64,000 nucleotides of DNA from Pelodera strongyloides (taxonomy: Eukaryota > Nematoda > Chromadorea > Rhabditida > Rhabditidae): contig JAANDG010000687.1 in assembly GCA_036852015.1 (NCBI GenBank), forward strand, positions 1 through 64,000. The letters are read 5' to 3'. The notes under the pieces were generated by a model. The model was not told where the DNA came from. It saw only the letters and a list, made by a program, of their open reading frames with translations, and did not search any database. Position 1 is the stretch's first letter. Each line of letters begins with the position of its first letter. Positions 46,913 through 58,759 of the stretch are shown in pieces. Both the position numbers and the translations under genes were made by a program.

Positions 46913-48938
46913 GGATAAAAAACATCCGAATACTGTCAATGGTAAGTGTCTACCGTATCGTGTTTGATGACCGTCCTCATAAGACGTCACAAGCCCGCAA
47001 TTCCTCACCAACATGCACCTTTTTTCCGATATTGTTATCTGAATATATCTTGTATGTTTGTTGTTACCTTACTTCTTTCACTTTGCACATATTAGTTTTG
47101 ACTCTTTTCTGATGGAGTTTTTTTTGGACGTCTATCCTTGGGGATGTAAATTATAAAATACACAAGCTCACATATTTTCCTCTGTCCTCATCCAGGCTTA
47201 TTTTTCATTGTAACATGACCACCCTCTCGCCCCGGAGCAGCTAGAAAGAGATTTAAATCGATTTCCCTTTCAGTGGTTTTCACATGGCTGGAAATTCCGT
47301 CTCCACGTGGTGCGCATGAATAGCGAAATACCGGCCGATTTTGAACGCATTCTTATGCAACATATGCAAATGAGGAAAAATTAGAGTAAAAACTAGACCC
47401 CAATTAGACCCCACGTTGCGTTAGTGCCAGTTCTTGAGATGCGTTTCAAAAACCGGCCGGTATTTCGCTTTAAGCCAATCAGAATCTCTGCTCACTTCCA
47501 TCAATGGTCAGTCTGACAGCCCCTTTATCGTCGCGGAAACATTTGTATTTGATCCCGTCGTCTCCTCTTCTCTCTTCACCAACAATCAACACCTTGCCGT
47601 TGTTATCGAGACAATCTGAACACATTATTCTAATTTGTATTTTGACGGGAAGCTTTGCAAAACTCTGCATGGGTCTTCAAGCGCTACATGGCTAGAGGTG
47701 GCCAAAACATCTAGACTTCGAAAATTCGGACTCTTGACGAACCACGCACAAATGCCCAAAATCAATGCAATCTTCTAACTTCGCTAATAAGTGTAAAATC
47801 AAAGACACTTTTCCCGGCTCTCCACTAAATGTTCTAATTGCAGAAAGATGTCTTGCGACAGTGACCTTTCTTTTATTCTTCTCTTCTGTCTAGTATAATA
47901 AATATATAAGTGATCCAAACTGACTTATCGGTTTGAATGTGTAAGTGGCCGGTGTCCCTCGGGCAATTTTCGTCCTGTTGCAGAAATAAGTGAAATGACT
48001 GCCGGTCCAAGCTGTACCACTCGGAAGAACTTCTCCCGAAGGAGTATTGTCAGGGACACAACCTTAACCATTAAGTTATGCTACGCATTTAATGTTCCGG
48101 ATCACATTTATGTTCGCTTCCCGATCGATTATAAGGCGATTCAAAAGCTGTTATTCTAAAGTGAAACATCATGCAATCTTCAAGTTAGCCACAATTGCCT
48201 ATTGATTTGAATTTGAACACATTGGATTCAAAATTGAAGAATATTTAAGTTAGAAAAACGAAGATTGATTCAATCGATTGACGTATGGCTAAAATTTCTG
48301 TAAAGTTATCCCAACAATTTCTATAGTTCACCCAATCCCCTAATTCCTTTCCGAATTCCACGTCGATTCGTCTGATAACATTTGAATTTGATGAAGTCGG
48401 TCACCCATTCTTTGCCTGAAAAGAAACGAATTATGAAGAGAAATGATCACGAAACATTAATAATAATAATAATTTATTGACACATTATATAAAGTATAGA
48501 ATGTATATAAGTGTGCATCATATAAAATGATGATAGAGGTTGGCAACTTAAGCCACAGGTAACATTGGCAATTTGTAGAGTTGAGAGCATTTGAGTACGG
48601 AGGTGTGAACTCGGTTACGAAGCATAATTAAGTGACAAACACACTGGAAATTTTAACGAATCTGAATTACTATTCAAAGTTTCAAAGGTGGGGCGACAAT
48701 GCCATACCATTAGTCCATACCTGCTAACACCAACCGAACTGTGTGCAAAAAAAATGAAGAAACGAATGAGCGCAATAAATGATGTTGCTATATGTCCATG
48801 CAATTTTTTGTTTCTAAACAATTTAGAAACTAGAAAAAGCTCACCAATAACACAATTTTCAGCTGTTGGAATTTCGGCAACTCGTTGTCCATTTACGTGG
48901 AACAGGACGACACATAAGGGCACAACTAATAACCACAT
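44290..48938 (-). CDS. Secreted protein with about eight MIG-18-like FN1 modules and a poly-Thr linker
   Basis: Minus-strand exons, in gene order, are 48845-48938, 48332-48415, 47925-48062, 47496-47615, 46697-46822, 46397-46504, 45965-46090, 45683-45747, 45398-45458, 45239-45318, 45089-45151, 44631-44792 and 44290-44421 (about 452 residues, in phase). The start is a signal peptide (MWLLVVPLCVVLFHVNG). Then come about eight repeats of the pattern C-x(n)-G-x(n)-[WF]-x(n)-Y/L-x-C, for example TCTVDGKKIAPETEWKS...LVCKYG and NCLDNNGKVL...IKYKCF. This matches the fibronectin type I-like modules of the nematode MIG-18 family, which are extracellular matrix or basement-membrane factors. A linker of about 19 consecutive threonines follows (44686-44742) and would be heavily O-glycosylated. 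The last exon is uncertain: a better acceptor at 44432 would end the protein six residues later (stop 44411). Confidence 0.8.
46877..46913. repeat. (GA)n microsatellite
   Basis: An agagag run in an intron of the FN1 gene. Confidence 0.9.
47318..47473. mobile_element. MITE family A, copy 8 (FN1 gene intron)
   Basis: About 156 bp. The left end is altered (aatagcgaaataccggcc) and the right end intact (ccggtatttcgctttaa). It ends 22 bp from the donor side of exon 47496-47615. Confidence 0.85.
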
Positions 48939-50087
48939 AGTGCTCGATCAAGGGTCTGCCTAATTCAAATTTCTCCTTTTTATAGAAAAACGGTGCCCTC
49001 CCAGTTTATATTTGAGTGTTCATTAAAAAAAGGAAATCATAAACTGTGAAACTAAAAAAGCTGTTGAATGGATTGTGTTACACTCGTTTGAACCATTCTT
49101 CTTGTGCAAATGTGAATCAAAGTGCAGAATTTGGGAGTAAAGCATTCCAAAATTAGATAAAAGTTCATTCTTGTAAATGTATAATAATCAGATTTCGGTA
49201 TAATCGATACTTCAAACAGACTGAATCAACATTTTATTCATAAGTACACGTAAAAATAAACATAAAAAGTAAACCCCCTAATAACACTACTTACTCTTGT
49301 TAAGCCGTGAAAACTATTGGGCAAGATTTGGTTCAGGACCTGAGACACTTACCCGTGGAAAAAAGAGCGAAAACTTAAATTTGATATTTTAGTAAAGTGG
49401 TTATTGATTGGAAAGTCACAATTTACAGCTTACGGTATTCACATTCAAAGAGAAAATAAATAGAGTAGCCTCTAACTAACCCCACGGTTAGAAGGCAGGA
49501 AAACAAAATCCATCAAGAAAAAATAGTACAAGAAAAGTATGATCATTGCATTAGTAAAAAAATCATTGATCGGATACATTACACAATCTAACATATGAAT
49601 TTGTAAGGGCCAGAGGCCAGAGACTGTAACTGCGGATAATTAGATATGCAAATATCACATAATGAAAATAATGGTCAATTTTCTGAATGAAAGGCAAAAT
49701 AGGTTTGAAAAGCTCTTACGGAATACACATATTCATCTCTGTAATGAAACTATTCGAAAGCAGAATGAGACAAACAAAATTCTGAGATTTAGATGAAAAT
49801 AGATTTGTTTCCATAAAACACTAACTTTATGCCTTGGAAAGGAAAACACGCAAACTCCACTAATTCAAAAATGCAAGCGGGAAATTGTACATGCGTTTTG
49901 ATACACTTGAACTTGAGCAGCTCAATTTCAGATTTCAACCAAAAAAAATTTTCCTATGCTTTTATACAAAGACTATCATAGACTTGAATTGAGTAACAAA
50001 ACATATACCAAATGAATTGTAATGCATTTAAAGGGTTGCGTTCCTGTATCTTCTAAGGATGACCACACCCCTTCAATATTCATCTGC

Positions 50088-52915
50088 TTAGCTTGGCGGC
50101 GACCGAACCTTGTACAGTAATACTTCAAATAATCGAATTTCATCAGGAGAAAGATGATGGAATGAGATTAAATCACTTCCAACGGAATCGTAACCCTGAA
50201 ACAATTATTTTTTTAATTAAAATAATTTTCAAGCAACGCGAAGTTTCCCTAGATGACAGAGTGTTCACCAAACTCTAATTTGCACTTTATTATCTGTTAG
50301 AAGGCAACATCTTTCGCGACAAATTACCTTCCCTGGTGCAAACGGTAGCAGTTATCTTAGTTTTGATTGCCTTCTTTTTCCCTTTATAAACTCCCTTTTG
50401 TTTTCTGCTTCCCACTATTCATTTGAAAAAAATCACTATTTGTTGGAATGTGAAAATAATAACCTAACTGACTGATTACTTTAAAGCGAAATACCGGCCA
50501 GTTTTTGAAACGCATCGAGTAGGCCAGCATTCTTATGCAGCTTACGCAAATGAACATAAATTAGTATAAAAACTAGAACCCAATTAGACCCCACTTCGCA
50601 TAAATGCATAGGAATGCAAGTACTTGAGATGCGTTTCAAAAACCGGCTGGTAGTTCGCTTTAATATACCTTCATTTCTGGATCGTATATCCAATAAGGAC
50701 TCTCCTTCACTGATCCGTGAAAGACTTGGTTCGGTCGGAAAGTGTTGAACCTCTGTTGTCCCTTACTCGTCCGCGTGTCCAAAGGAAAGATATCAAGATT
50801 GGCAAGACATCTGGAAAACATGCAGATTTACTAATACTATACTAATGCTAGTCCTTTATTAACACTGAATAAGTTATTGAATAGTTTGTTTATCCAACTT
50901 TGGTTGAAAACCGTGACAAATAAATGTGGTCTGCTGGACAATTCCTTTGTATTATATGCAAATTTTTTTTTATAAATATTAAGGGCCATACAACAATAAT
51001 TGTCCAGCAACAAACACGTGCAGCACCCTTCAAAAGAGAATATTCTAAAATTGAATTTCACCTTACCTATCAATTCCCACGTCCTCAAATTTGTCGTCAG
51101 GGCACACGTGTCATTATTGTACACTTCTCAGAAAATACTTTGAGAGCGCCTCTGAGGAGCGTAACCCCCCCTCCACCATTGTACCCGTGTTCCTTAAAGA
51201 AGAACTTCTCCTGACAACTAAAAAAAGCGCCGTTCTCTTATTTTGCATGGTCATAGTTTTTATGAGCTGGTGCTCTCTCACTCTCTCTCTCTCTCTCGAT
51301 AATAATAAAATGTCTAAAATCTTAACCAACTAAAATATTGTGAATGACTGAAAACAACATGTAGAAAATCAGCAATCGATCAACTGCTCGTGTTATTGTA
51401 TCGAGCGGAGGAGTTCGCGTCATACAGTATACAGTATACTCACCAAGTACGGTCTGAGTCGATATCCGACGTAGTACGGGAGATCCGGGTTCAACCTACT
51501 CAGGTACTTCTTCAGGTTTTCCACGATTACATAGGTATCGTCGTCGGCCTGTGAAATTTAGGTTTATTGCTTGAGTTCAGAAAAGTGATAAAAACCGAGA
51601 TATGATAAAAAAAATTTTTAAGAAACAATAGAAAGTATTCAGAACCCTCAGAATACAATAGTATTGAATATCCAATTTCATAAATCACAGCTATGTATTA
51701 TTACCTTGAAATACCAGTCGAATTGGTCCGAGATATTCGTATAAATATAGTGGAAGGCAAAGCGACTTTTGAAGAACAAATTATCGTAACTATCCGGAAT
51801 TCCAGCGAATACTGTAGAATACGGTGTCTGGAAGAATGTGAGGAAAGTGAAAACAAATTTTTAGATGCATATTTAAATAGTCACAGGAGTATCAGGGACC
51901 AAGAGAATACATGTTTCAGGACACTTCTAAGATGTACACAAGAACGCATGTGTAGTAATTCTAATCAATGAAAACTGAACAAGGAATAAGAAATTATACA
52001 TCGAAAGTCACTTACAAACTGACTGTCTCCTATGTGATCGTTAGTGAAAAATTGGCCGTGGTCACATCGTTTCAACCACGTTTCATTCACGGCGCGCGCC
52101 TAGAATTTATTGATTAAAATAAAATACAACAAAAATATAAATAAGTAAAATTGTTTAAAGAAAACGCAGTCGGCCACTCATGACTTTGAACTACCGTACG
52201 ATGGGATACGCATACAGCCCATTAGTTACAATAGAGTAAGATTTTATACTCAATTTTCCCACTTGTGGTGATATTTTTCACTATAGGTCACTATTTATGG
52301 ACATACAAATTGTTCGAACAAACAAATAGCACTCACTACACATTGCAACTACATACTCTTGACGTTTTTTTCTCCTACCAGCGCAAATGAAGAGTATATT
52401 AATGATTTTATATTAAAATTTACCCTTGTGTCGTGGTATTTCGCCGCAGTCATTACCCAACACATTAATTGTCCCTTTCTCGGTAATTGTTGCGCTTTTT
52501 CCGAGACGAAAACAAATTTGTGAAGTTCGTCATCATAAGACCTAAGGAAATGGGAGTTATTTCAGAAAATGCTTTAGTCTTGGTTACGGTAAATTACAAA
52601 ATAAAGAAATTTTGTGTTAGTTTTTTTTTCTTGGAAGGGCGATGCAATATAATCAAAGGAAAACAGCAAGGATACTGCATTAGAAGAAGTATATATGGGG
52701 AAAGTATTAGTGAAATACCTGCTATAATAAGAATTTGCCCTGTGAAAGATCAACAACCGAAGGATAATTGTTATTATGACAATTGAAGCTGCGAGCAGAA
52801 TCCATTGTATTAATGAAGGACAACGGCTGCTCTGAAATTTATTATTATTATTACTAACAATAAGTTTGCAATTAGCCAAAACTATAAACAGGCAGTTGGC
52901 AGGACGGAGAGACAT
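50088..52915 (-). CDS. C1GALT1: C1GALT1-like core 1 beta-1,3-galactosyltransferase, apparent frameshift
   Basis: T-synthase adds Gal to GalNAc-Ser/Thr in the Golgi. Minus-strand exons, in gene order, are 52719-52915, 52424-52541, 52016-52099, 51705-51827, 51444-51548, 51067-51210, 50669-50810 and 50088-50195. Features in order: a type II membrane anchor (WILLAASIVIITIILRLLIF), LMCWVMTAAKYHDTRARAVN, ETWLKRCDHG, DQFDWYFKADDDTYVIVENL with the catalytic DDD, GYNGGGGVTLLRGALKVFSE, CPDDKFEDVGIDRCL and a C-terminal DLISFHHLSPDEIRLFE. These are all hallmarks of the family. Exon 51067-51210 is 144 nt, but the frames on its two sides differ by one base. The upstream frame stops after FSEKC, and the homology resumes in another frame at CPDDKF. 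It is therefore a damaged gene, a sequencing error, or an unusual splice. Confidence 0.85.
50481..50663. mobile_element. MITE family A, copy 9, abutting a splice donor
   Basis: 183 bp, from ttaaagcgaaataccggcc to the end tagttcgctttaa. On the gene's strand the donor GTATAT (50668-50663) runs directly into the element's TTAA end. The element supplies over a third of the last C1GALT1-like intron. Confidence 0.9.
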
Positions 52916-52999
52916 CAAAATTGCTGCATTAGCTTTATTTTGAAACCTTTTGTAATCATTTGGAGGTAGTAACTAGGAGAACTAGTGGACCATACGCTC

Positions 53000-53058
53000 C
53001 TGCCGCACACTCACACACACAACATCCGCACACATACCACTCCCCACATACTCACACA

Positions 53059-53100
<42 letters not shown>

Positions 53101-53125
53101 ACACTCACACAAATTATTATCACCC
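53000..53125. repeat. (CA)n microsatellite
   Basis: Imperfect cacaca repeats with ctcaca and cgcaca interruptions. The apparent open frame through them is a repeat artefact. Confidence 0.9.
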
Positions 53126-56100
53126 CACAACTAACCTCCACACTAGAATCCGTTTTGCATTGTGAACGGGTAGAAACATTGCTTGTTGAGCTAAAATTGA
53201 AATTACACAGAAAAAACTTTTTACTTATATTAGTGTAAAAAAAATGTTCACTGCCACAATCTATGTGGGTCTAACATCAAAATGATATTTTAAAACTACA
53301 ACTAGAGTGAAGAATGCTCAGTTTATTGTTTTTTAAATTTATTTTATTGTCCGGACAGGACACAGTTTTGTAACAAATACTTATTATTTCTACCTATCAC
53401 ATACTTATCATCAGCTGCCGAAGACCTATATTTTCGAGTATGACGCAAGTAAATATGATATCACACAAGAGTTATATGAATATGAGGGAAAGAAACAATA
53501 ATTGAGTTTTGTGTCCAATATAAGTGGGCCCTCCTGGCCTGGTACAACCTGGGACCTGCGTATATGCTAATATGCTTTCATTATAATAGGACTAAGCGCG
53601 CAACTACAGAAATCTATGTGTTCAAGGAAGCTCAATATTACTTATGAATATAACTTACACTTCATGGTTTAATCACCCTTTCTTGTTGAAAATGTAGTAA
53701 ATAATTGCGTGTGCCTGAAATCTGAATGAAAAAATATACATTATTTTTAACACGATACTGACAGAGATCAAACGAGCAATTGGTATTATGACAAGTCAAT
53801 TGGATTTAATGTTTTGTGTTGGTAGGAATGATAAAAATGAGTCAGTCTGCTTCCGAACCAAAATATTCTATTGAAATAAAAGAAACCTTCAATAATAATA
53901 TTAGGAAAGGTATACACGGTGGAGCTGTATAGTTTTTTTCACTACTTGTTTACATTTATCGAAAGAAAAATCGATTACCAATAGAACGTATGGTTCTGAA
54001 TGTAGTACAGTATCCGGAATTAATTGTGACGCTTGTAAAATATGTGTTCTCAACGGGTGTCATAATTACGTAGGCCTAATTATTGCAGAAAAGAAATCTC
54101 TTTTCCGACCATATGTTTAAAAAACGGATTGCATCAGAAAGTTTATCACAATCAAAAAGTAGGTGAGTGCCCGCCGTGAGAACGGAAATAGAGCCCCCAT
54201 TTGCCCGCTTTATTGAATTGGCCCGCTAGGGGGCCTGGCCAGTAAAGTGTGGGCCTCAGTGGGCCTGGAACTCACTGTCAACAATCAGAGTGTTAAAGAA
54301 AGGTGGATGTTTGTGTGACGAAAAAGGCGTCCATGGAGACCAGAAACTGTTCAATTTATCAGAGTTACGAATATAAGTAACGTTATGCAGAGCCCCACTA
54401 GGTTTAGGACACCGGTGATTAAATACTGTACATGTTTTATGTAGATGCACTATATGAAACTTTGAAATCTGAATGTACTCGAGTCTTATCAAATAATGAA
54501 GTGCATAAAGGGTGAAGAAAATGGAATAATCCCATCAAGAGTAAGGTTGCGGGTTAGGGTTCCCGCGACTATGGTAAATTTCCTGTTTTCTCAATGTCAT
54601 TTTATACGTTTGAAACTTGTAATAAACGGGAAAATAGAGAGATGTTAATGATTTTGAAATCCCGACCTTTTCAAATGTTATATTGTGAAAAGACATTCAG
54701 TGAGACGCCAAAACATAGCAGAATACGAAAGCACAGAAAGGTTTTCAACTGATAGTTGTTACACGCATTTTCAACTTCTTTTCAGAAAGGAAGTTAGTTT
54801 CACAATGCACCTGTGCTTCTACGGCCACATGAATTATTTATTTTTTTAAAAATAATTATTACGCATAAAAAATTGTGACACAAGTTATACTGCCAGGATA
54901 GAAACATTAGTGCAAGCAAACAACTTTATCAAACAATAAAGATAATATTAGGGTATAAGCCCTTACGGACGATCACTAAGTGTACAGAATATCACCCCTG
55001 TTGTTGATACAGTTATTCACTGTGATATGTACTAGGTTCCGCTGCATGACTCAGGCCACGACACAAGGAATGGAGGTAAAGAGTTAAAGATAAAATTTCA
55101 GGTAAAAACCTTGCATCGTATTAGTTAATGCTTATGTAATATGGACTGCATAAATTTAATAAAAACTGCATGGTTCCCCCATGGCTATTGGATCATTACT
55201 CTAGTTTCAGTAGCCTCATATTAGAATTGGAATATGAATTCTATATCCAAAACGTCCAAAAGGACACAAGACCGACGCCCAGCTTTGCCAATTGGCAACT
55301 AATTAATGAATTAGATTGGGTCTGGAAAGGAAATACTACACTAGTCCAAGGAAAGCAATTACGAGGGAAATTACACTATATTAGGGCAGATTGTTGAGAT
55401 AAAGGTCAGGTCACGTTAAAATGCGAAAATGTTTGTTTTCATACTATCATATGATTTAATCACAAATCTAAATAGTGCTTACTCAAAATTTCAATCTGGA
55501 AAAGAATAATATTGGTTGCTTATAACAAGAAGAATCTACACTAAAAGATTAATCTTTTAACTGGAACACTCCTTAATAATTTGAATTTAAATCCTATTAA
55601 TGGCGAAATAAGTGCTGGCATCATAAGAGTCAAAATAAGAGAAAGTAATAATTGTGCTTGTAAAAATGGCAGATGTTCGTACATATAACTGTGCCTCGTC
55701 GGGGTTAGATTATACGTCTTCACAACGATTTGCCAAAGGCATTTCATGCAAGCGATGTCACGCAATATAACTATGCCGAGGAGTGCGGATGACGTGAGTA
55801 TAAATCGGAATAAGAAAAAAGTTTAAATATGGATTAATATAAATAATAAAATAATAAAAGCAGAAAATATAAATATACAAGGAAATAGAGTAAAAAGAGG
55901 AAATGAAACTTCGGAAAAAAAGACGTAATCGTGTGTAGTCAGTTTTTCGAATAGCAAACATTTCTTAGCAAGTTCTGGGATTGTAAATAAAGAAAATAAA
56001 CATAAATTAACGTTGACTAAGTGGGAAAACTAGGAAAGTGTAGAACTTCAGGTAGTTAAATATCTGGAGGAACTCTTGCGAGTTATTCACAACTTTCAAA

Positions 56101-56675
56101 CCCATGACGACTTTTGAGCCCCCGGAAACACATCTGTGTGCAAGCATAAAATTCATATAAACTTTATGATCCCGAGAGCGAAACGATGAAAATATGTGAC
56201 TAAAACAAATAAGAGAAACAAATAAACCAAATTCTAAGTGACTAACAATAAGACAATAAAATATGTTTTCTTTCCGGGGCTGAGCTCAACAGCCCAACTA
56301 AAACTTCTACTGTTTTCATGTATAGCTTTTTATGAAACCAAAACCAAATAAGTATTTAAGTTATATGTCGTGTTAAATACTTTATTCAGAAAGAACAACA
56401 GTTCAGCTGGGGATTATATTATAACTAAAATTTCATGTTGTGTATGTCTTGTCAAGTTTGTTTTTATTGAACATTTCGCGTTTGCACTTATAGTGGGAGA
56501 CTCAAATTAGGCCGGAGGCTTGTTGCTTTGTAAGTACATATGTGGAATAAGCATAACGACAAACAAATAGAACCCATGTTTTCTAGCTTATTTTATGAAA
56601 AATGGAATAAAGCCTTACCCAGGCCCCGGGTGATAACAGTCTGCTGGTATTCTAATTATAAGTAAATCTTGTTTC

Positions 56676-56836
56676 TCTATACCGGTCGGTTTTTGAAAGA
56701 CATCGGCTACACCAGCATTCATAAGCATCTTATGCAAATGAACATAAATCGAGCTAAATTCGAGCAACTTAGCATAAATACGTAAGAATGCAGCTGTCCT
56801 CGATGCGTTTCAAAAGCCTGCCGATATTTCGCTTTC
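56676..56836. mobile_element. MITE family A, copy 10 (decayed)
   Basis: It retains ataccggtcggtttttgaaa, the interior with ttatgcaaatgaacataaat, and the end gatatttcgcttt. Both TTAA termini are lost, suggesting an older insertion. Confidence 0.8.
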
Positions 56837-57692
56837 AAAAATAGCAATACGGTCACTGAAACAGTGTTGTGCTAAACAATTTATAGGTTAAAATGTTGAA
56901 AGGTTTTAAGTGAAAAAGGGAGCCGAGATGAAAAGACGTGCACTCTCTTTATGACAGATTTTTTTGTCGAGAACGGGTAAAAATGCATTTTTGAGTTTGC
57001 GAAAGGGATTACTAGGGGGGCCGACTCCCACGTATACATTTCTATTTATATGTAACATGAGTGGACGCACACAACTTCATCAAATATCTATGTTCTTTAG
57101 TGCATTAGGTACACATGTGTAAACCATAAACACCAAGAAAATATATGCATTCCACAAGCTATTTTTTTTGTTTGAGCAGTATTTTTATTACGTAAGCTTT
57201 ATTTCTACATAATGTAATGTATAAAAGAGTGAGAAGGGAAAATTATGCTTTCTAAAAAAAATAACGCTTTGAAATAAAGTAACAAATATTTTCGTTCGCA
57301 GGCCATTTCGAGTGCTGCACTAACACTGAATTGTTTGTATAAACTTTACTATCTTGTTTTGAAATTTCGAAATTCATCCGCGCGCAATAAAATGGCGATT
57401 TGATAACAGTGTTGCGGTTTCGCATTAAATTTACCGCGTAAAATAACGTCTACCAAAGCTCGTGATTTTGTGCCATAGATTTTTGATGGTAATACTAGAT
57501 AAGGTTTCCAATTAATATGAAATTATGCATAACCATAACGTAGGGTTTCCCAACCAGGTAATCGGATAGCTTATTAAAGGGCTTCCTGCTTCAGCCGATG
57601 ACGTATCTACGTCGGAGAGAACAGTCACGTAACACATGACTAAAGCTCTTCAAAACAAAATATAAACTAAAAAGAATGCAATTTGAGTGTGT

Positions 57693-57812
57693 TTAGAGAG
57701 ATTGAGAGAGATCCAGAGAGAGAGAGATCCAGAGAGAGACAGAGATCCAGAGAGAGATCCAGAGAGGAAGAGAGAGAGAGAGAGAGAGATCCAGAGAGGG
57801 AGGGAGAGCGAA
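57693..57812. repeat. GA-rich repeat with gagatccagaga units
   Basis: A tandem array of agagagatccagag words grading into pure GA. Confidence 0.9.
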
Positions 57813-58628
57813 GTATAACGAGATATGATAAGTTGTTAGGGAAAAGAGAACGACCGTCGTCAACCTCATGAATACTTTCCCTTTGCCTCTTTACCTCTTT
57901 CTCGACAGAAAAAAAGAAAACTGAAAAAACGAGAATTTCACAAAAATAGCCTCGCCTTTCCGACAATTCACTTGTGTTGAAATGTTCAAAGGGAGTGTTT
58001 CTAGAACAAAAAAGAACAACGATTGCTTCTGAATATGAAATTTATAATAGTAGAATCTTGCTATAGCTGAAAGTTGTAAGAGCGCTGAGTGCATACGTAC
58101 TCAAAATCAAGATTTCAAGATTAGCATTTGCACTTTGCTGTGCTAGAGGTTTCCGGGATGTGGAGAACATCCAATATACGCACGTAGGGTTGCAAAGCAA
58201 AATTTGCATATTAGACTCTATTTTCACATTCATTTGAATAGAAAGCACTGCGGGTGGGCTTGGTCACTGGCAGTGTTGGTCAATCGCCATGGCCATGAAA
58301 AACGTAAGTTTAGAATATGCCAAAATAAACCCTTGAACAATGTTAGCATTAAAATGTTGATATTATTCGGAATTCACAAATAGCCGTAGTGTCCCGCTCC
58401 AATAGAAGTACAAACCCAACTTATTATATTACGTGTGATGAAATGAAAATTATTGTGAATATCTTATATGCGCATGTGCGTAAATGCACATATATTGCGT
58501 CATATAAGCTTACAGATTGTTGTTATATCTTGCATGCACATTTTTTTTGGATTAAAAGAGCAATATCTATGCATAAGATACCAAATTGAAGTCGTTTTTC
58601 AGAACAATTCCCCAGAGAGACTCACCCT

Positions 58629-58759
58629 GAGGCCATATTCACCACTCCATTTCCCCGGGGAAATATTCCCTGGGGACAGAAAATAGCATTCTAATGTGAG
58701 AGATGCAGAGAAAAAGACGGGGAATTCCCCGTGGGGAATTGAGTGGTGGATATGGCCTC
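58629..58759. mobile_element. Short fold-back element with gaggccatat ends
   Basis: The ends gaggccatattcaccactc and gagtggtggatatggcctc are near-perfect inverted repeats. The arms continue through ccccggggaa and ttccccgtgggg. About 131 bp, with no coding capacity. Confidence 0.8.

Noticed and set aside
52960..53238. His/Thr-rich open frame
   Set aside because: It is a translation of the (CA)n microsatellite.
57667..57966. Overlapping open frames rich in Arg/Glu and Ser/Leu
   Set aside because: Both are translations of GA/CT repeats.
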